Origin: Postechiella marina
GTDB lineage: Bacteria > Bacteroidota > Bacteroidia > Flavobacteriales > Flavobacteriaceae
Length of the DNA stretch: 64,000 nt
Reading direction: 5' to 3'
Assembly (NCBI RefSeq): GCF_039538365.1
Contig: NZ_BAABCA010000005.1
Span: 1-64,000 of the forward strand
Shown here: piece after piece, positions 34,646-43,383 of the stretch
Layout: every line of letters starts with the position of its first letter
How positions within the stretch are numbered: the stretch's first letter is position 1
Program-made: the position numbers and the translations under genes
The notes under the pieces: model-generated
The model's database searches: none
Seen by the model: the letters and a program-made list of their open reading frames with translations, nothing else
What the model was told of the DNA's origin: nothing

Positions 34646-35074
34646 ATGAAACTTTTAGAATCCGATTTTTCAAATCAAGTATTAAAACAAGTAAAAACCA
34701 AAATAGGAGACATATTTTTCTTTAATCACATAGCGATTATAGAATTTTACGAGGCGGTACACGTAGATGTCGATAACTGTACAGAAATATTTAACGAAAT
34801 AAAAACATATTTTGGAGATGCCAGATCTTTTGGTATCATCTCTAACCGTATAAACTCTTACTCCATAAAATTACTAGATGTACCTTTATTTAGGTTGCAA
34901 TTTAAAAATTTAAAAGGCTATGCTGTTGTAGGCTATACACCAGCTAGTAAAATGAATGCAAAAATAGAAAACAATTATTGCTTATCGCATAATATTGACT
35001 TCGACAACATTTACGAAGCGGTAGATTTTGTTTATCGTAAAGTAAGGCACGAGATACAACTATCTCTATATTAA
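34646..35074 (+). CDS. Conserved protein of unknown function, STAS/SpoIIAA-like
   Basis: A 142-residue soluble protein without a signal peptide. The alternating strand-helix pattern (VKTKIGDIFFFNHIAIIEFY, then a helix CTEIFNEIKTYFG, then RSFGIISNRINSYSIKLLDV) is like the small SpoIIAA/STAS-fold proteins common in flavobacteria. No catalytic motif is visible. Its last nine bases overlap the 3' end of the convergent CvfB-like gene, which may limit expression of one by the other. Function unknown. Confidence 0.65.
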   Translation: MKLLESDFSNQVLKQVKTKIGDIFFFNHIAIIEFYEAVHVDVDNCTEIFNEIKTYFGDARSFGIISNRINSYSIKLLDVPLFRLQFKNLKGYAVVGYTPASKMNAKIENNYCLSHNIDFDNIYEAVDFVYRKVRHEIQLSLY

Positions 35075-35896
35075 ATAAATACCATCGTCTTTTATTTCTA
35101 TTAAGCGCTGTCTATACAAGCTACCAACAGCCTTTTTAAAGTTCTTTTTACTCATTTGTAAAGCATCTTTAATGGCGTCTGGATTAGACTTATCCGTCAA
35201 ACTTAAAAACCCACCATTATCGTGTAATTCGTTAAGAATAAGCTCTGCATTGGGCTCTATATTTCTATAACCAATTTGCCCTAAAGCGATATCAAGTTTA
35301 TTACCAGGTCTTATTTTTTTAACCACACCTTTAATACGATCTCCAATACTTAAATCTGTAAAAATATTATTCTTATAAATTAAGCCCATATGTTGCCCAT
35401 TTACAATAACATTCATACCAATATCCGATGGATGAGACACAATTAAATCAACTTCATCAAACTCAGCCACTGTTAATTCTTTATTATCTAAAAACCTATT
35501 TGTTTTGCTAGACGCAACTAATCTTTCAGACTTCTCGTCCATATAACAACGCACCAAATACCAACCTCCAGGCTTCATTTTAAAGGCCTGTTCTCTAAAC
35601 GGACAAAATAACTCCTTAACTAATCCCCAATCTAAAAAAGCACCATGATCGTTAACTTGATTACAACGTAACAAAGCAAACTCATCAAGTTTAATATAAG
35701 GAAAATCTGTAGATGCCACAGGGCGTTGCTCGTTATCCAAATACACAAAAACATCAAGCTTATCGTAAATTTTAAACTCACGTGGCACATACCTATTTGG
35801 TAGTAAAACTTGATTATCTTCTGCATCAATCAAATAAACTCCATGTTCAGATTCACGAAGTATTTCTAACGTATTTATTTGTCCTATTTGTATCAT
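35066..35896 (-). CDS. CvfB-like S1 RNA-binding protein
   Basis: A 276-residue protein of the CvfB family. It has three S1-like OB folds in order: about 1-60 (IGQINTLEILRESEHGVYLID), about 65-125 (LLRCNQVNDHGAFLDWGLVKELFCPFREQ), and about 145-210 (GMNVIVNGQHMGLIYKNNIF, GDRIKGVVKKIRPGNKLDIAL). A C-terminal winged helix follows (AIKDALQMSKKNFKKAVGSLYRQRLIEI). CvfB binds RNA and affects virulence-factor expression in Staphylococcus; the flavobacterial role is unknown. The ATG at 35896 is five bases after a TACCTTTG -7 element, suggesting a leaderless message. Confidence 0.85.
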   Translation of the reverse strand: MIQIGQINTLEILRESEHGVYLIDAEDNQVLLPNRYVPREFKIYDKLDVFVYLDNEQRPVASTDFPYIKLDEFALLRCNQVNDHGAFLDWGLVKELFCPFREQAFKMKPGGWYLVRCYMDEKSERLVASSKTNRFLDNKELTVAEFDEVDLIVSHPSDIGMNVIVNGQHMGLIYKNNIFTDLSIGDRIKGVVKKIRPGNKLDIALGQIGYRNIEPNAELILNELHDNGGFLSLTDKSNPDAIKDALQMSKKNFKKAVGSLYRQRLIEIKDDGIYLI

Positions 35897-35900
35897 AGCG

Positions 35901-35908
35901 CAAAGGTA
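35901..35908 (-). promoter_or_regulatory. Candidate -7 element next to the CvfB-like start
   Basis: Minus strand TACCTTTG matches TAnnTTTG and is separated from the ATG only by CGCT. The transcription start would fall on the start codon. No matching -33 TTG was seen. Confidence 0.45.
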
Positions 35909-35984
35909 ATCATATTAAGAAAAGATAACTTAAAAAACATTCTAATTTGGGCAGGTTTTTAAGAAAAATAAAAACCGCGCTATT

Positions 35985-36088
35985 CGCTATATCTTTTTTG
36001 CATCAAAATATTTTACTTTTTATAACCAAATAGAAAAACAATAATTCGTTTTTAAAGTAAAAGTGTGGTACACAAAAAAGGATGTCGC
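35985..36088 (-). repeat. Dispersed intergenic element, copy 1
   Basis: On the minus strand this 104-base block begins GCGACATCCTTTTT (36088-36075) and ends AAAAAGATATAGCG (35998-35985). The same two end sequences, in the same order and 111 bases overall, occur at 43384-43494 on the plus strand, while the middle parts differ. Both copies are in gene-free DNA. It looks like a dispersed intergenic repeat with conserved ends. It fills most of the 332-base gap between the CvfB-like and DUF2853 genes. Confidence 0.7.
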
Positions 36089-36173
36089 TGCTATCGCTCC
36101 TGCAACTACCTGCCAAAAAAAGGTTATAACTTTAGGTTTCTGGTCTATTAAAACTCAACATCTACCAATAAAA

Positions 36174-36207
36174 ATAAAAAAGCGTTACAAAATTATTGTA
36201 ACGCTTT
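36174..36207 (-). terminator. Rho-independent terminator after the DUF2853 gene
   Basis: AAAGCGTTACAA (36179-36190) pairs exactly with TTGTAACGCTTT (36196-36207) around a five-base loop. On the minus strand it continues into TTTTTATTTTTATT. It lies 22 bases past the DUF2853 stop and ends the menaquinone transcription unit. Confidence 0.88.
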
Positions 36208-36228
36208 AAAATTAAAATTTATTTTTTT

Positions 36229-36567
36229 CTAATAAATAGACTCTTTACCAAAGTGTTTAGTTAGTAAGTAATACACTACTGCTCTGTATTTATTACGGTT
36301 AGATTTTCCGTAAGTTTCCATAACTGCGTCAATACCCTTATCTAAATCTTCACTGTCAGACAATCCTAATTTCTTAATTAAAAAGTTGTTTTTTACAGTT
36401 GCTAACTCAGACTCATCCGACCCTGAAACCGTAGAAGAATCTTTGTTATAAATTGATGGTCCGCAACCAATAGTAACTTTAGTCAATAAATCCATGTCTA
36501 CATCTACACCACATTTATCTTTTAAATCGGCTGCATACTTTACAATAAGGTCATCTCTTTTACTCAT
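36229..36567 (-). CDS. DUF2853 family protein
   Basis: A 112-residue soluble protein of the DUF2853 family. The frame opens at 36618, but the ATG at 36567 (MSKRDDLIVKYAADLKDKCGV) is the family start. Conserved features include VDMDLLTKVTIGCGPSIYNKDSSTVSGSD, where the Cys and Gly-Pro are typical, and the C-terminal KYRAVVYYLLTKHFGKESIY. It is predicted helical and cytosolic. Function is unknown. It is the last gene after menD, 89 bases downstream, before a strong terminator, so it may be co-transcribed with the menaquinone genes. Confidence 0.82.
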   Translation of the reverse strand: MSKRDDLIVKYAADLKDKCGVDVDMDLLTKVTIGCGPSIYNKDSSTVSGSDESELATVKNNFLIKKLGLSDSEDLDKGIDAVMETYGKSNRNKYRAVVYYLLTKHFGKESIY

Positions 36568-36656
36568 AATGATTTGTTTAATATTAATATTTAATTGATA
36601 GCTTTTTAAAGGTAACAATTTTTAGACACAAGAAAAAAAACAAAGTCACATATTAA

Positions 36657-38408
36657 CTATTTCAAGAATTTAAAATAGTTAATTAACAAGGTATCATTTA
36701 AAGTTCGTGGAGTAAAAACCTCTAGTAGCTTAGGCCCTATATCATCATTATAAAAAGACTCCAAGTTTTTTTCTAAATCTAATATATTTTCAGCCTTTAA
36801 ATAATTAACCCCATACATATTACAAAGGTGTTTTGCATTAAGCGAGTGTTTTGTTTCAAAAAAAGTATCGAAAGCCTCTGTGTTTTTATCTCCTGGTAAA
36901 ATTCTAAAAATACCACCACCACTATTATTAATTAAAATAACTCTAAAATTTTTTGGTATGTAATTATTCCAAAGAGCATTACTGTCGTAAAAAAAACTAA
37001 TATCTCCAGTAATTAAAGTGGTTTGTTTTGGGCTAGCTAAAGCAAAACCAATAGCTGTAGATGTGCTTCCATCTATACCACTTGTACCACGATTACAATA
37101 CACATTTAATGTACTATTTAAGTTAAACAACTGTGCGTACCTTACCGTAGAACTATTGCTTAATTGTAAATTTGTATTATTTGGTATGGCTTTTAAAATA
37201 GAATTAAAAGCTTTTAAATCAGAATATTCTAAGGTTTCTAAATACGCATTATGCCTCGCCTCTCTGTATGTTTTTATGTTATCAAAATATACTTTATAAT
37301 CACTTTTAACTGGTTTAGTTACAGAAAACAACTTAGATAAAAAGTAATTAGGACTCGTTTTAAAAAACTTATTTAAGCTAAAAAAAGTATCGTTAGCCTT
37401 TTTTAAATCAACATGCCAATGCTGTTTCGCTTTATAGGTTCGTAAAAAAGCTTTAATTTTTTTAGAAACTATTAACCCCCCAAAAGTTAAAATAATTTCG
37501 GGTTGTAGCCTCTTAAAATCATCATCTGTAAATGGCGCTATTATTTTATCTATACTTGGAAAAAACGATGCATTACTAATATTAGATGTAGTTTCTGTAA
37601 ACACCAAAACACTATCATCTTTTGCTAAAGTATTTAAATAAGATTCGTCTATATCCTCCGGATCGTTTACGCCAATTAAAACCAATTTTCTTTTAGCTCT
37701 ATTCCAAAGTTCTGCACATTTAGTTATGTCACTATCGTCAATGTTTAGAATAACAGGTTCTGGCTCTATAACAACCAAATTAGCATCTAAAGTATCAACC
37801 GTATTATATAAAGGTTCGTCAAAAGGAATATTTATATGTACAGGTCCTTTATTTGTAATAGATATATTAATTGCCTTATTAATTTCTTGATTATTAAAGG
37901 TTTGTATAGACTCTTTTAAACCTAATAACGTTTCTAACTTATTTTCTAAATTTTTAAAAATTGGAAGTTCTTCTTCTGTTTTTGCTTTCTCATCTAAATC
38001 TAATTTTAAATTTGCTGAATATAAAATATGATTTTTAAAAACATTTTTCTGATTAATAGTTTGTCCATCGCCAATACCTATTAAATGTTTTGGTCTATCG
38101 GCAGATAAAACAACCAATGGTATATCGCTATAATAGGCCTCGGCTACAGCTGGATAATAATTTAATAATGCCGATCCAGATGTACATACTACAGCTGTTG
38201 GTTCTTTTGTTTTCTGGGCAATTCCCATAGCAAAAAAAGCAGCACAACGCTCGTCTACAATACTGTAACAATTAAAATAACTATCGTTAGAAAAACCAAT
38301 AGTTAAAGGTGCGTTTCGGCTACCTGGAGAAATAATAATATGTTTTATATGTTTCGCTTTACAAAGCTGAATAACAGTTTGTGCTAACGGAATTTTTGGG
38401 TATATCAT
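36657..38408 (-). CDS. menD: SEPHCHC synthase MenD (menaquinone biosynthesis)
   Basis: A 583-residue thiamin-diphosphate enzyme. It joins isochorismate and 2-oxoglutarate to give 2-succinyl-5-enolpyruvyl-6-hydroxy-3-cyclohexene-1-carboxylate. Seen: the PYR-domain start IPLAQTVIQLCKAKHIKHIIISPGSRNAPLTIGF split by typical SPGSRNAPL; the catalytic Glu in IVDERCAAFFAMGIA; GTSGIDGSTSTAIGFA; and the ThDP/Mg motif TGDISFFYDSNALWN followed by NNSGGGIF. Length fits the family. It follows menF by 145 bases, with an AT-rich palindrome in between. Menaquinone is the respiratory quinone of flavobacteria. Confidence 0.96.
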   Translation of the reverse strand: MIYPKIPLAQTVIQLCKAKHIKHIIISPGSRNAPLTIGFSNDSYFNCYSIVDERCAAFFAMGIAQKTKEPTAVVCTSGSALLNYYPAVAEAYYSDIPLVVLSADRPKHLIGIGDGQTINQKNVFKNHILYSANLKLDLDEKAKTEEELPIFKNLENKLETLLGLKESIQTFNNQEINKAINISITNKGPVHINIPFDEPLYNTVDTLDANLVVIEPEPVILNIDDSDITKCAELWNRAKRKLVLIGVNDPEDIDESYLNTLAKDDSVLVFTETTSNISNASFFPSIDKIIAPFTDDDFKRLQPEIILTFGGLIVSKKIKAFLRTYKAKQHWHVDLKKANDTFFSLNKFFKTSPNYFLSKLFSVTKPVKSDYKVYFDNIKTYREARHNAYLETLEYSDLKAFNSILKAIPNNTNLQLSNSSTVRYAQLFNLNSTLNVYCNRGTSGIDGSTSTAIGFALASPKQTTLITGDISFFYDSNALWNNYIPKNFRVILINNSGGGIFRILPGDKNTEAFDTFFETKHSLNAKHLCNMYGVNYLKAENILDLEKNLESFYNDDIGPKLLEVFTPRTLNDTLLINYFKFLK

Positions 38409-38482
38409 TTAAGTACTTCTGTAAAATAGAATATATTAAGCCTTCAACTTAACCTATATATGTTTTTACAAATTAAACATCA

Positions 38483-38505
38483 TAAAATAAAAGCCTTTTA
38501 TTTTA
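38483..38505. repeat. AT-rich perfect palindrome between menF and menD
   Basis: TAAAATAAAA (38483-38492) pairs with TTTTATTTTA (38496-38505) around GCC. The stem is all A-T. It could weakly pause transcription between menF and menD in either direction. Confidence 0.45.
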
Positions 38506-38553
38506 ATGTAAAATTTGTACCGTAAAAATAAGAAATACGTATTAAAAATGCAG

Positions 38554-39681
38554 CTATTCTAATATACTTTTAACCACTAAAGATTTGGCTACTGTTTCTT
38601 CCCATTCGCTTTCTGCATGCGATGTTTTTGTAATACCGCCTCCAACATATATAGTGGCCTCGCTATTTTTTAATTGCATACAGCGTAAATTTACATATAG
38701 TTGTGTGCTTTTTCGCTTTACAGCATACGCTCTATTTTCTATATTACGCTTGCCAGATCTTGGCGCTACAGTAGTTTCTATGTTTAGTTCGCCTAAAAAA
38801 CCAGAATAAAATTCGCGATTATAATGTTCGTTTTTCAATATAAAATCTTTAGCTTCTTGTTTTGGCAAACCACAAACTGCTGGTGTTGGGTGCAAAACAG
38901 AAATAATAGATTTTAAATTAAACATTGACGATTTTAGCTGTGCAGAAATCATGGTTTTTAAATGCAATAAATTACCTGCTTTTACAGTTTCTGTCTCAGA
39001 TATTTTTGTCTGTTCTACAAAAGGCGAAATATTATTAACTATAAAATCTGTAACAAACTGTTGCTCTTGTTGCTCTTTTGCTTTCCATACCACATTTGTT
39101 GTTTCGCTAAAACTTTGAGTACCTGCCAAAGCCATAATAGAAAAACGGTTGCCTTCTATTTTTATTAAAGTTTCTGGTGTTGCACCCAACCAAAGCCCTA
39201 CTTTTGGATGATACCAACAATAAACAAATGCCGATGTATATTTATGTAACAACTTTTTAAATATGGTTATAGGGTTATTTTTTGAAACCGCTACAGTTTC
39301 TTTACGAGACAAGACTACTTTTTTAAAAGCATCGTCCTCTATCGCTCTTATTCCTTTTTCTATTAAAGCAATATGCTTTTTTTTAGAATCTAAACTTTCT
39401 GTTTCTAAAAACGGGTTTAAATCTGTGTTTTTATATTTTGCTTTAAAAAAAATTGTAGAAATAACTTGAGAATCTTTTACAGGAATAATAACTGTTTCAT
39501 CTATATCGTCAAACGGAGAGAAAACAAATCCGCTATCTGTAAAATTAGTATTTATGTGTAACGCCTCATTATTTTGAAGCAAGGACTTAATCTCTAATCT
39601 ATTAGGTTTTCTATACGCTACAAAAGGTAATTTACTGCTATATTGTTGCTCTAAAAGAGCAAAGAAATCTTCCAAAATCAT
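38554..39681 (-). CDS. menF: Isochorismate synthase MenF
   Basis: A 375-residue chorismate-binding enzyme converting chorismate to isochorismate, the first committed step to menaquinone. Motifs: KKVVLSRKE at about 120, YCWYHPKVGLWLGATPE with a following MALAGTQ, LHPTPAVCGLPKQEA, REFYSGFLGE, and NLRCMQL then YVGGGIT at the C-terminus. The catalytic Lys/Glu pair regions are present. EntC-type synthases share these motifs, but menD next to it makes MenF the natural call. Its ATG overlaps the stop of the upstream thioesterase gene by one base. Confidence 0.93.
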   Translation of the reverse strand: MILEDFFALLEQQYSSKLPFVAYRKPNRLEIKSLLQNNEALHINTNFTDSGFVFSPFDDIDETVIIPVKDSQVISTIFFKAKYKNTDLNPFLETESLDSKKKHIALIEKGIRAIEDDAFKKVVLSRKETVAVSKNNPITIFKKLLHKYTSAFVYCWYHPKVGLWLGATPETLIKIEGNRFSIMALAGTQSFSETTNVVWKAKEQQEQQFVTDFIVNNISPFVEQTKISETETVKAGNLLHLKTMISAQLKSSMFNLKSIISVLHPTPAVCGLPKQEAKDFILKNEHYNREFYSGFLGELNIETTVAPRSGKRNIENRAYAVKRKSTQLYVNLRCMQLKNSEATIYVGGGITKTSHAESEWEETVAKSLVVKSILE

Positions 39682-40106
39682 TATTTATTTTTTGGCAACG
39701 TAATGGTAGATAATCTACAAATAGAAATTAAATTATTAGCTTCGTCTGTTACTCTTATATCTAATAATTGGGTTGTTCTTCCTTTATGCAAAAATGTTGC
39801 TTTTGCATAAACAAAACCTTCTTTTACACTTTTAACATGGTTAGCTGTAATTTCTAAGCCACGAACAAAAAACTTTTCTGTATCTATAAAAACATGCGAT
39901 GCAAAACTACCTACACTTTCTGCCAAAGCAGCAGTAGCACCACCATGCAACACACCGTCTGGCTGGTGCACTTTAGCATTTACAGGCATTCTTGCTGTTA
40001 AATAATCGTCTCCAAAATCTACCATTTCAATATTTAACGTTTCCATTAAGGTGTTTTTACAAGCTGCATTAGCTTGTTTTAAAATGGTGTCTTTAGATAT
40101 TTGCAT
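39681..40106 (-). CDS. menI: Hotdog-fold thioesterase, probable DHNA-CoA thioesterase
   Basis: A 141-residue PaaI/MenI-type hotdog thioesterase. It shows the family core HQPDGVLHGGATAALAESVGSFA with the active-site HGG helix, followed by GLEITANHVKSVKEGFVYAKA and RTTQLLDIRVTD. In menaquinone synthesis such an enzyme hydrolyses 1,4-dihydroxy-2-naphthoyl-CoA. That specific role is inferred from its position: it is the first gene of the menF-menD unit and is coupled to menF by a one-base stop/start overlap. The promoter region is shared with the divergent gene at 40171 (64-base gap). Confidence 0.85.
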   Translation of the reverse strand: MQISKDTILKQANAACKNTLMETLNIEMVDFGDDYLTARMPVNAKVHQPDGVLHGGATAALAESVGSFASHVFIDTEKFFVRGLEITANHVKSVKEGFVYAKATFLHKGRTTQLLDIRVTDEANNLISICRLSTITLPKNK

Positions 40107-40170
40107 ATAAATAATGTATTTTTAAAATCGATAATAAATTATATTGCGAAAGTACAAAAGATAAGTGTAA

Positions 40171-40809
40171 ATGAAATCAGAAGAAAAAGAAATATCATAT
40201 ACAACAACCAACTCCTACTCTACTTTAAATACGCTTAAAAGTTCTACAAAAAATGTTTGGTTTGTATGTCACGGATTAGGGTATTTAAGTCGGTATTTCT
40301 TAAAATATTTTAAACATTTAAATACTGACGAAAACTATATTATTGCTCCTCAAGCACCAAGCAAGTATTACGTAAAACAAGATTTTAAATATGTTGGCGC
40401 TAGTTGGTTAACAAAAGAAAACACAACTACTGAATCCAAAAACATTTTAAACTATTTTGATTCGATTTTGCAAAAAGAAAACATCCCCAGTAATGTAAAT
40501 ATTATTGTATTTGGGTATTCTCAAGGCGTAAGTGTTGCTACTCGCTATGTAGCTTTTAAACAGTTACAATGCCATAAACTTATTTTACATTCTGGTAGTA
40601 TTCCAAAAGAATTGAACGAAAATGATTTTAACTTTTACAACGGGCAAACTCATGTTGTTTGTGGTGATAAAGATGAATATATTACACCAAACCGCTTGCA
40701 AACCGAATTAAAACGAGCACACACCCTTTTTAAAAATAATTTAAAAGTTGAGCTATTTGATGGTAAACACGAAGTAAACATAAATATTATAAAAGCTTTA
40801 GCTCAATAA
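40171..40809 (+). CDS. Alpha/beta hydrolase, phospholipase/carboxylesterase-like
   Basis: A 212-residue cytosolic hydrolase. The nucleophile elbow is FGYSQG at about residue 113. The oxyanion region is WFVCHGLGYLSRYF. The catalytic Asp is in CGDKDEYI and the His in FDGKHEVN, the layout of the abhydrolase_2 carboxylesterase family. APQAPSKYYV early in the chain is also typical. Substrate unknown. It faces away from the menaquinone unit and converges with the secreted esterase gene, with only 12 bases between stops. Confidence 0.8.
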   Translation: MKSEEKEISYTTTNSYSTLNTLKSSTKNVWFVCHGLGYLSRYFLKYFKHLNTDENYIIAPQAPSKYYVKQDFKYVGASWLTKENTTTESKNILNYFDSILQKENIPSNVNIIVFGYSQGVSVATRYVAFKQLQCHKLILHSGSIPKELNENDFNFYNGQTHVVCGDKDEYITPNRLQTELKRAHTLFKNNLKVELFDGKHEVNINIIKALAQ

Positions 40810-40821
40810 TTACAAAGCTAA

Positions 40822-42114
40822 TTAATTTAAAACTAAACTTTTAAACCACGTACGTAAGGCTAAAGTAGATGTTCTATCATCTAAAAACATATCGCAAGCA
40901 TGAGCTTTTAACCCCGAATTATAATAAACTACATCGGCATTTACTTTATCTAGCATAGCTTTTAATTTACTTTCGCTATTATCTGTTTCAAACAGTTTTA
41001 TTTTTTTTAAGCGTTTTAGGCGTACTAAGGCTTCTGCCATATTAGCCCCTTTCCATCCGTCTCCATCATAATGTTGACAAGCATGAATACCTTTCCATAA
41101 ATTAGAAATTTCGTCATTTCTTAAACCTATAAAACCACAAGCTATAGCTCCTCTAGAAAATCCCGTTAAAACAATATTGTTTGCGTCTCCTCCAAAATTA
41201 TTTATAATATGGTTTACTGTTTTTACGGTATAATCTGCTGTGTTGTCTGCATTTCCCCAACCGTTTTCTGCAATACTATTTTTAGAATAGTCTACAAATG
41301 GTAAACTCACCCATATCGCATTTTCACCTTTGCTCATACCATAACCAATAACACAGTCTTCTGGTTTGCCTGTAGAATAACATTGTTTTGTGTAATATAC
41401 ATTACCAGGAAATTCTACTATTACGGGGTATTTTTTAGAGTTATTTGGTTTCCAATTTTTTGGCAAATAAACAACACTATATAAATTAGAACCAGCATTT
41501 AATTTATAGTAAAAACGAGTTCCTGCTTTGGGTTTGGTTTGTTTAGCTATTGGTACATCCAATCTGTTTTTAGGTCTATCCCAATTATTTATTTTTTCTT
41601 TTGCTTTTAAAGCAGACCACTCAACATCTATAAATCCTTTTGCATTTACAAACATTAATTGTATTTGGTTTATATAATTAGGGTTTAGTTTAAAAGTGCC
41701 ATCAGGAAATTGTTCTCTTAAATTACATGTTAATGTTTTCTTTTTTCCTGCAGCAAGAGTTATCGTATCTGCAACAGCATTCCAGCCTTTTCCAGAGGTT
41801 ACCCAAAATATAACATCGAGTTCTGTTTTTCCCTTGTTCTCTACTACAGCGCTAATAAAGTTGTATTTAGAAAGCCTTTTTTTCTCTTTTATTAAAATAC
41901 TAGACCAAGCATATTTATTTTTAGTATTGGTATTGTTGGAAAAAACATGAAAAACCTTGTCTTTTCCTTTATTAATAAGTGTTGTACTTACTCCATTATT
42001 GTTAATTTTTGTTTCTGTTTTTACTTGCTTAAACAAATTTAAACTTTGCGCTTTAAGGTTGTAAAGACTTAGGTAAAAACTAAAAAAACAATAAAAAGCA
42101 AAACGTATTTTCAT
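40822..42114 (-). CDS. Secreted two-domain protein with C-terminal esterase fold
   Basis: A 430-residue exported protein. Signal peptide MKIRFAFYCFFSFYLSLYNLKA, then QSLNLF. Residues about 30-170 form a beta-sandwich like the carbohydrate-binding modules that precede marine polysaccharide enzymes (FISAVVENKGKTELDVIFWVTSG, INQIQLMFVNAKGFIDVEW). Residues about 200-430 form an alpha/beta hydrolase: YPVIVEFPGNVYY, nucleophile elbow LTGFSRGAI, and His in KAHACDMFLDD near the end. A carbohydrate or phenolic esterase is plausible; the target is not known. It has no sorting domain. The gene is not linked to the main polysaccharide operon. Confidence 0.7.
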   Translation of the reverse strand: MKIRFAFYCFFSFYLSLYNLKAQSLNLFKQVKTETKINNNGVSTTLINKGKDKVFHVFSNNTNTKNKYAWSSILIKEKKRLSKYNFISAVVENKGKTELDVIFWVTSGKGWNAVADTITLAAGKKKTLTCNLREQFPDGTFKLNPNYINQIQLMFVNAKGFIDVEWSALKAKEKINNWDRPKNRLDVPIAKQTKPKAGTRFYYKLNAGSNLYSVVYLPKNWKPNNSKKYPVIVEFPGNVYYTKQCYSTGKPEDCVIGYGMSKGENAIWVSLPFVDYSKNSIAENGWGNADNTADYTVKTVNHIINNFGGDANNIVLTGFSRGAIACGFIGLRNDEISNLWKGIHACQHYDGDGWKGANMAEALVRLKRLKKIKLFETDNSESKLKAMLDKVNADVVYYNSGLKAHACDMFLDDRTSTLALRTWFKSLVLN

Positions 42115-42133
42115 GGTAATTTAAAGCTACATA

Positions 42134-43294
42134 TTATTTTTTTATGTACTTCCCTTTCTTACTGCCTTCGTACATAACATACTTAACTAAGCGCGACTCT
42201 AATTTAGCATTAAATAATTGTATTTTTCTAGATGGGCGCAAACCAACAAATTTAAGAGCATCAAGATTACTGGTAATAAACCAAGCATCGGTACCCGGAT
42301 AATTTTGTTTAAGTGTATCACCAATATTACCATAAAATTCTTGCATGTCTATATTTAAACGCTCGCCATAAGGCGGATTAAACACCATGTGCAATTTAGC
42401 ATCACCTGCTTTTCTGGTTTTAAAGAAATCTTCGTGTCTTATTTCTATAAAGTCGTCTAATTGTGCATTTTTAATATTCTCTTTGGCTTTATTTACAGCA
42501 CTTGGTGCTTTATCGTAACCAATTATTTTATGATGGAAATCTCGCGTTCTACCTAATAACGATTCTTCTATTTTCTCGAATAAATCGACATCCCAATCGC
42601 TCCAGCGCTCGAAAGCAAATTCTTTTCGCATTAAGTTTGGAGGTATGTTACAAGCTATCATGGCTGCTTCTGCAAGCATGGTTCCAGATCCGCACATAGG
42701 GTCCATAAAATCAGACTGTCCATCCCAACCCGAAAGCATTATTAATCCAGCTGCTAAAACTTCGTTTATTGGAGCAATATTTGTTGCCAATTTATAGCCT
42801 CGTTTATGTAAGGAGTCTCCAGAAGAGTCTAACGAAATGGTACATTGCTGTCTGTCTATATGTACATTTACTTTTAAGTCTGGAAATTTTAAATCTACAT
42901 TAGGGCGTTCGCCTGTATTGTCTCTAAAACGATCTACAATGGCATCTTTTGTTTTTTGAGCTATGTAAAGTGAGTGCGTAAACAAATCTGAATGAATTGT
43001 AGCATCGACCGCCAAGGTACCAGAAGATTTCATATAATCTTCCCAAGGCATTTTATTAATTTTATCGTATAAATCTTTTTCGTTTCTAACCTTAAAGCTA
43101 TGTATAGGTTTTAATATTTTTACTGCGGTACGCAAGCCCAAGTTAGCTTTATACATAAAGCCTTTATCGCCCATAAAACTTACGTTACGCACGCCAGTTT
43201 TTACATGTACTGCTCCTAACTGTGTTAACTCTCTTGCTAGTAAGTCTTCAAAACCAAATAAGGTTTTGGCTACCATTTTGAAATTTTCTGCCAT
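42134..43294 (-). CDS. THUMP-domain class I rRNA methyltransferase (RlmL N-half type)
   Basis: A 386-residue protein resembling the N-terminal m2G2445 methyltransferase module of E. coli RlmL. The first 160 residues hold a ferredoxin-like part and a THUMP RNA-binding domain (KTLFGFEDLLARELTQLGA; KDAIVDRFR; VNVHIDRQQCTISLDSSGDSLHKRG). The catalytic domain shows SAM motif I MDPMCGSGTMLAEAA and motif IV FNPPYGERL, the NPPY signature of amino-group methylation. It probably makes m2G in 23S rRNA. It lacks the second methyltransferase half of RlmL, as usual in Bacteroidota. Confidence 0.9.
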   Translation of the reverse strand: MAENFKMVAKTLFGFEDLLARELTQLGAVHVKTGVRNVSFMGDKGFMYKANLGLRTAVKILKPIHSFKVRNEKDLYDKINKMPWEDYMKSSGTLAVDATIHSDLFTHSLYIAQKTKDAIVDRFRDNTGERPNVDLKFPDLKVNVHIDRQQCTISLDSSGDSLHKRGYKLATNIAPINEVLAAGLIMLSGWDGQSDFMDPMCGSGTMLAEAAMIACNIPPNLMRKEFAFERWSDWDVDLFEKIEESLLGRTRDFHHKIIGYDKAPSAVNKAKENIKNAQLDDFIEIRHEDFFKTRKAGDAKLHMVFNPPYGERLNIDMQEFYGNIGDTLKQNYPGTDAWFITSNLDALKFVGLRPSRKIQLFNAKLESRLVKYVMYEGSKKGKYIKK

Positions 43295-43320
43295 TTTTTT
43301 CGTCTACAACTAATAGATTG

Positions 43321-43339
43321 CAAAAATAACGTAATTTTG
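43321..43339. promoter_or_regulatory. Back-to-back candidate -7 elements
   Basis: On the minus strand 43328-43321 reads TATTTTTG, and on the plus strand 43332-43339 reads TAATTTTG; both match TAnnTTTG. They form an imperfect palindrome around ACGT. The minus element would serve the methyltransferase gene (27 bases to its ATG). The plus element could start transcription through the dispersed element toward the gene at 43549. Confidence 0.4.
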
Positions 43340-43383
43340 CGGCAAACGTTAAAGTTTATTAATAATTTGGGTTAAGGATTGAT

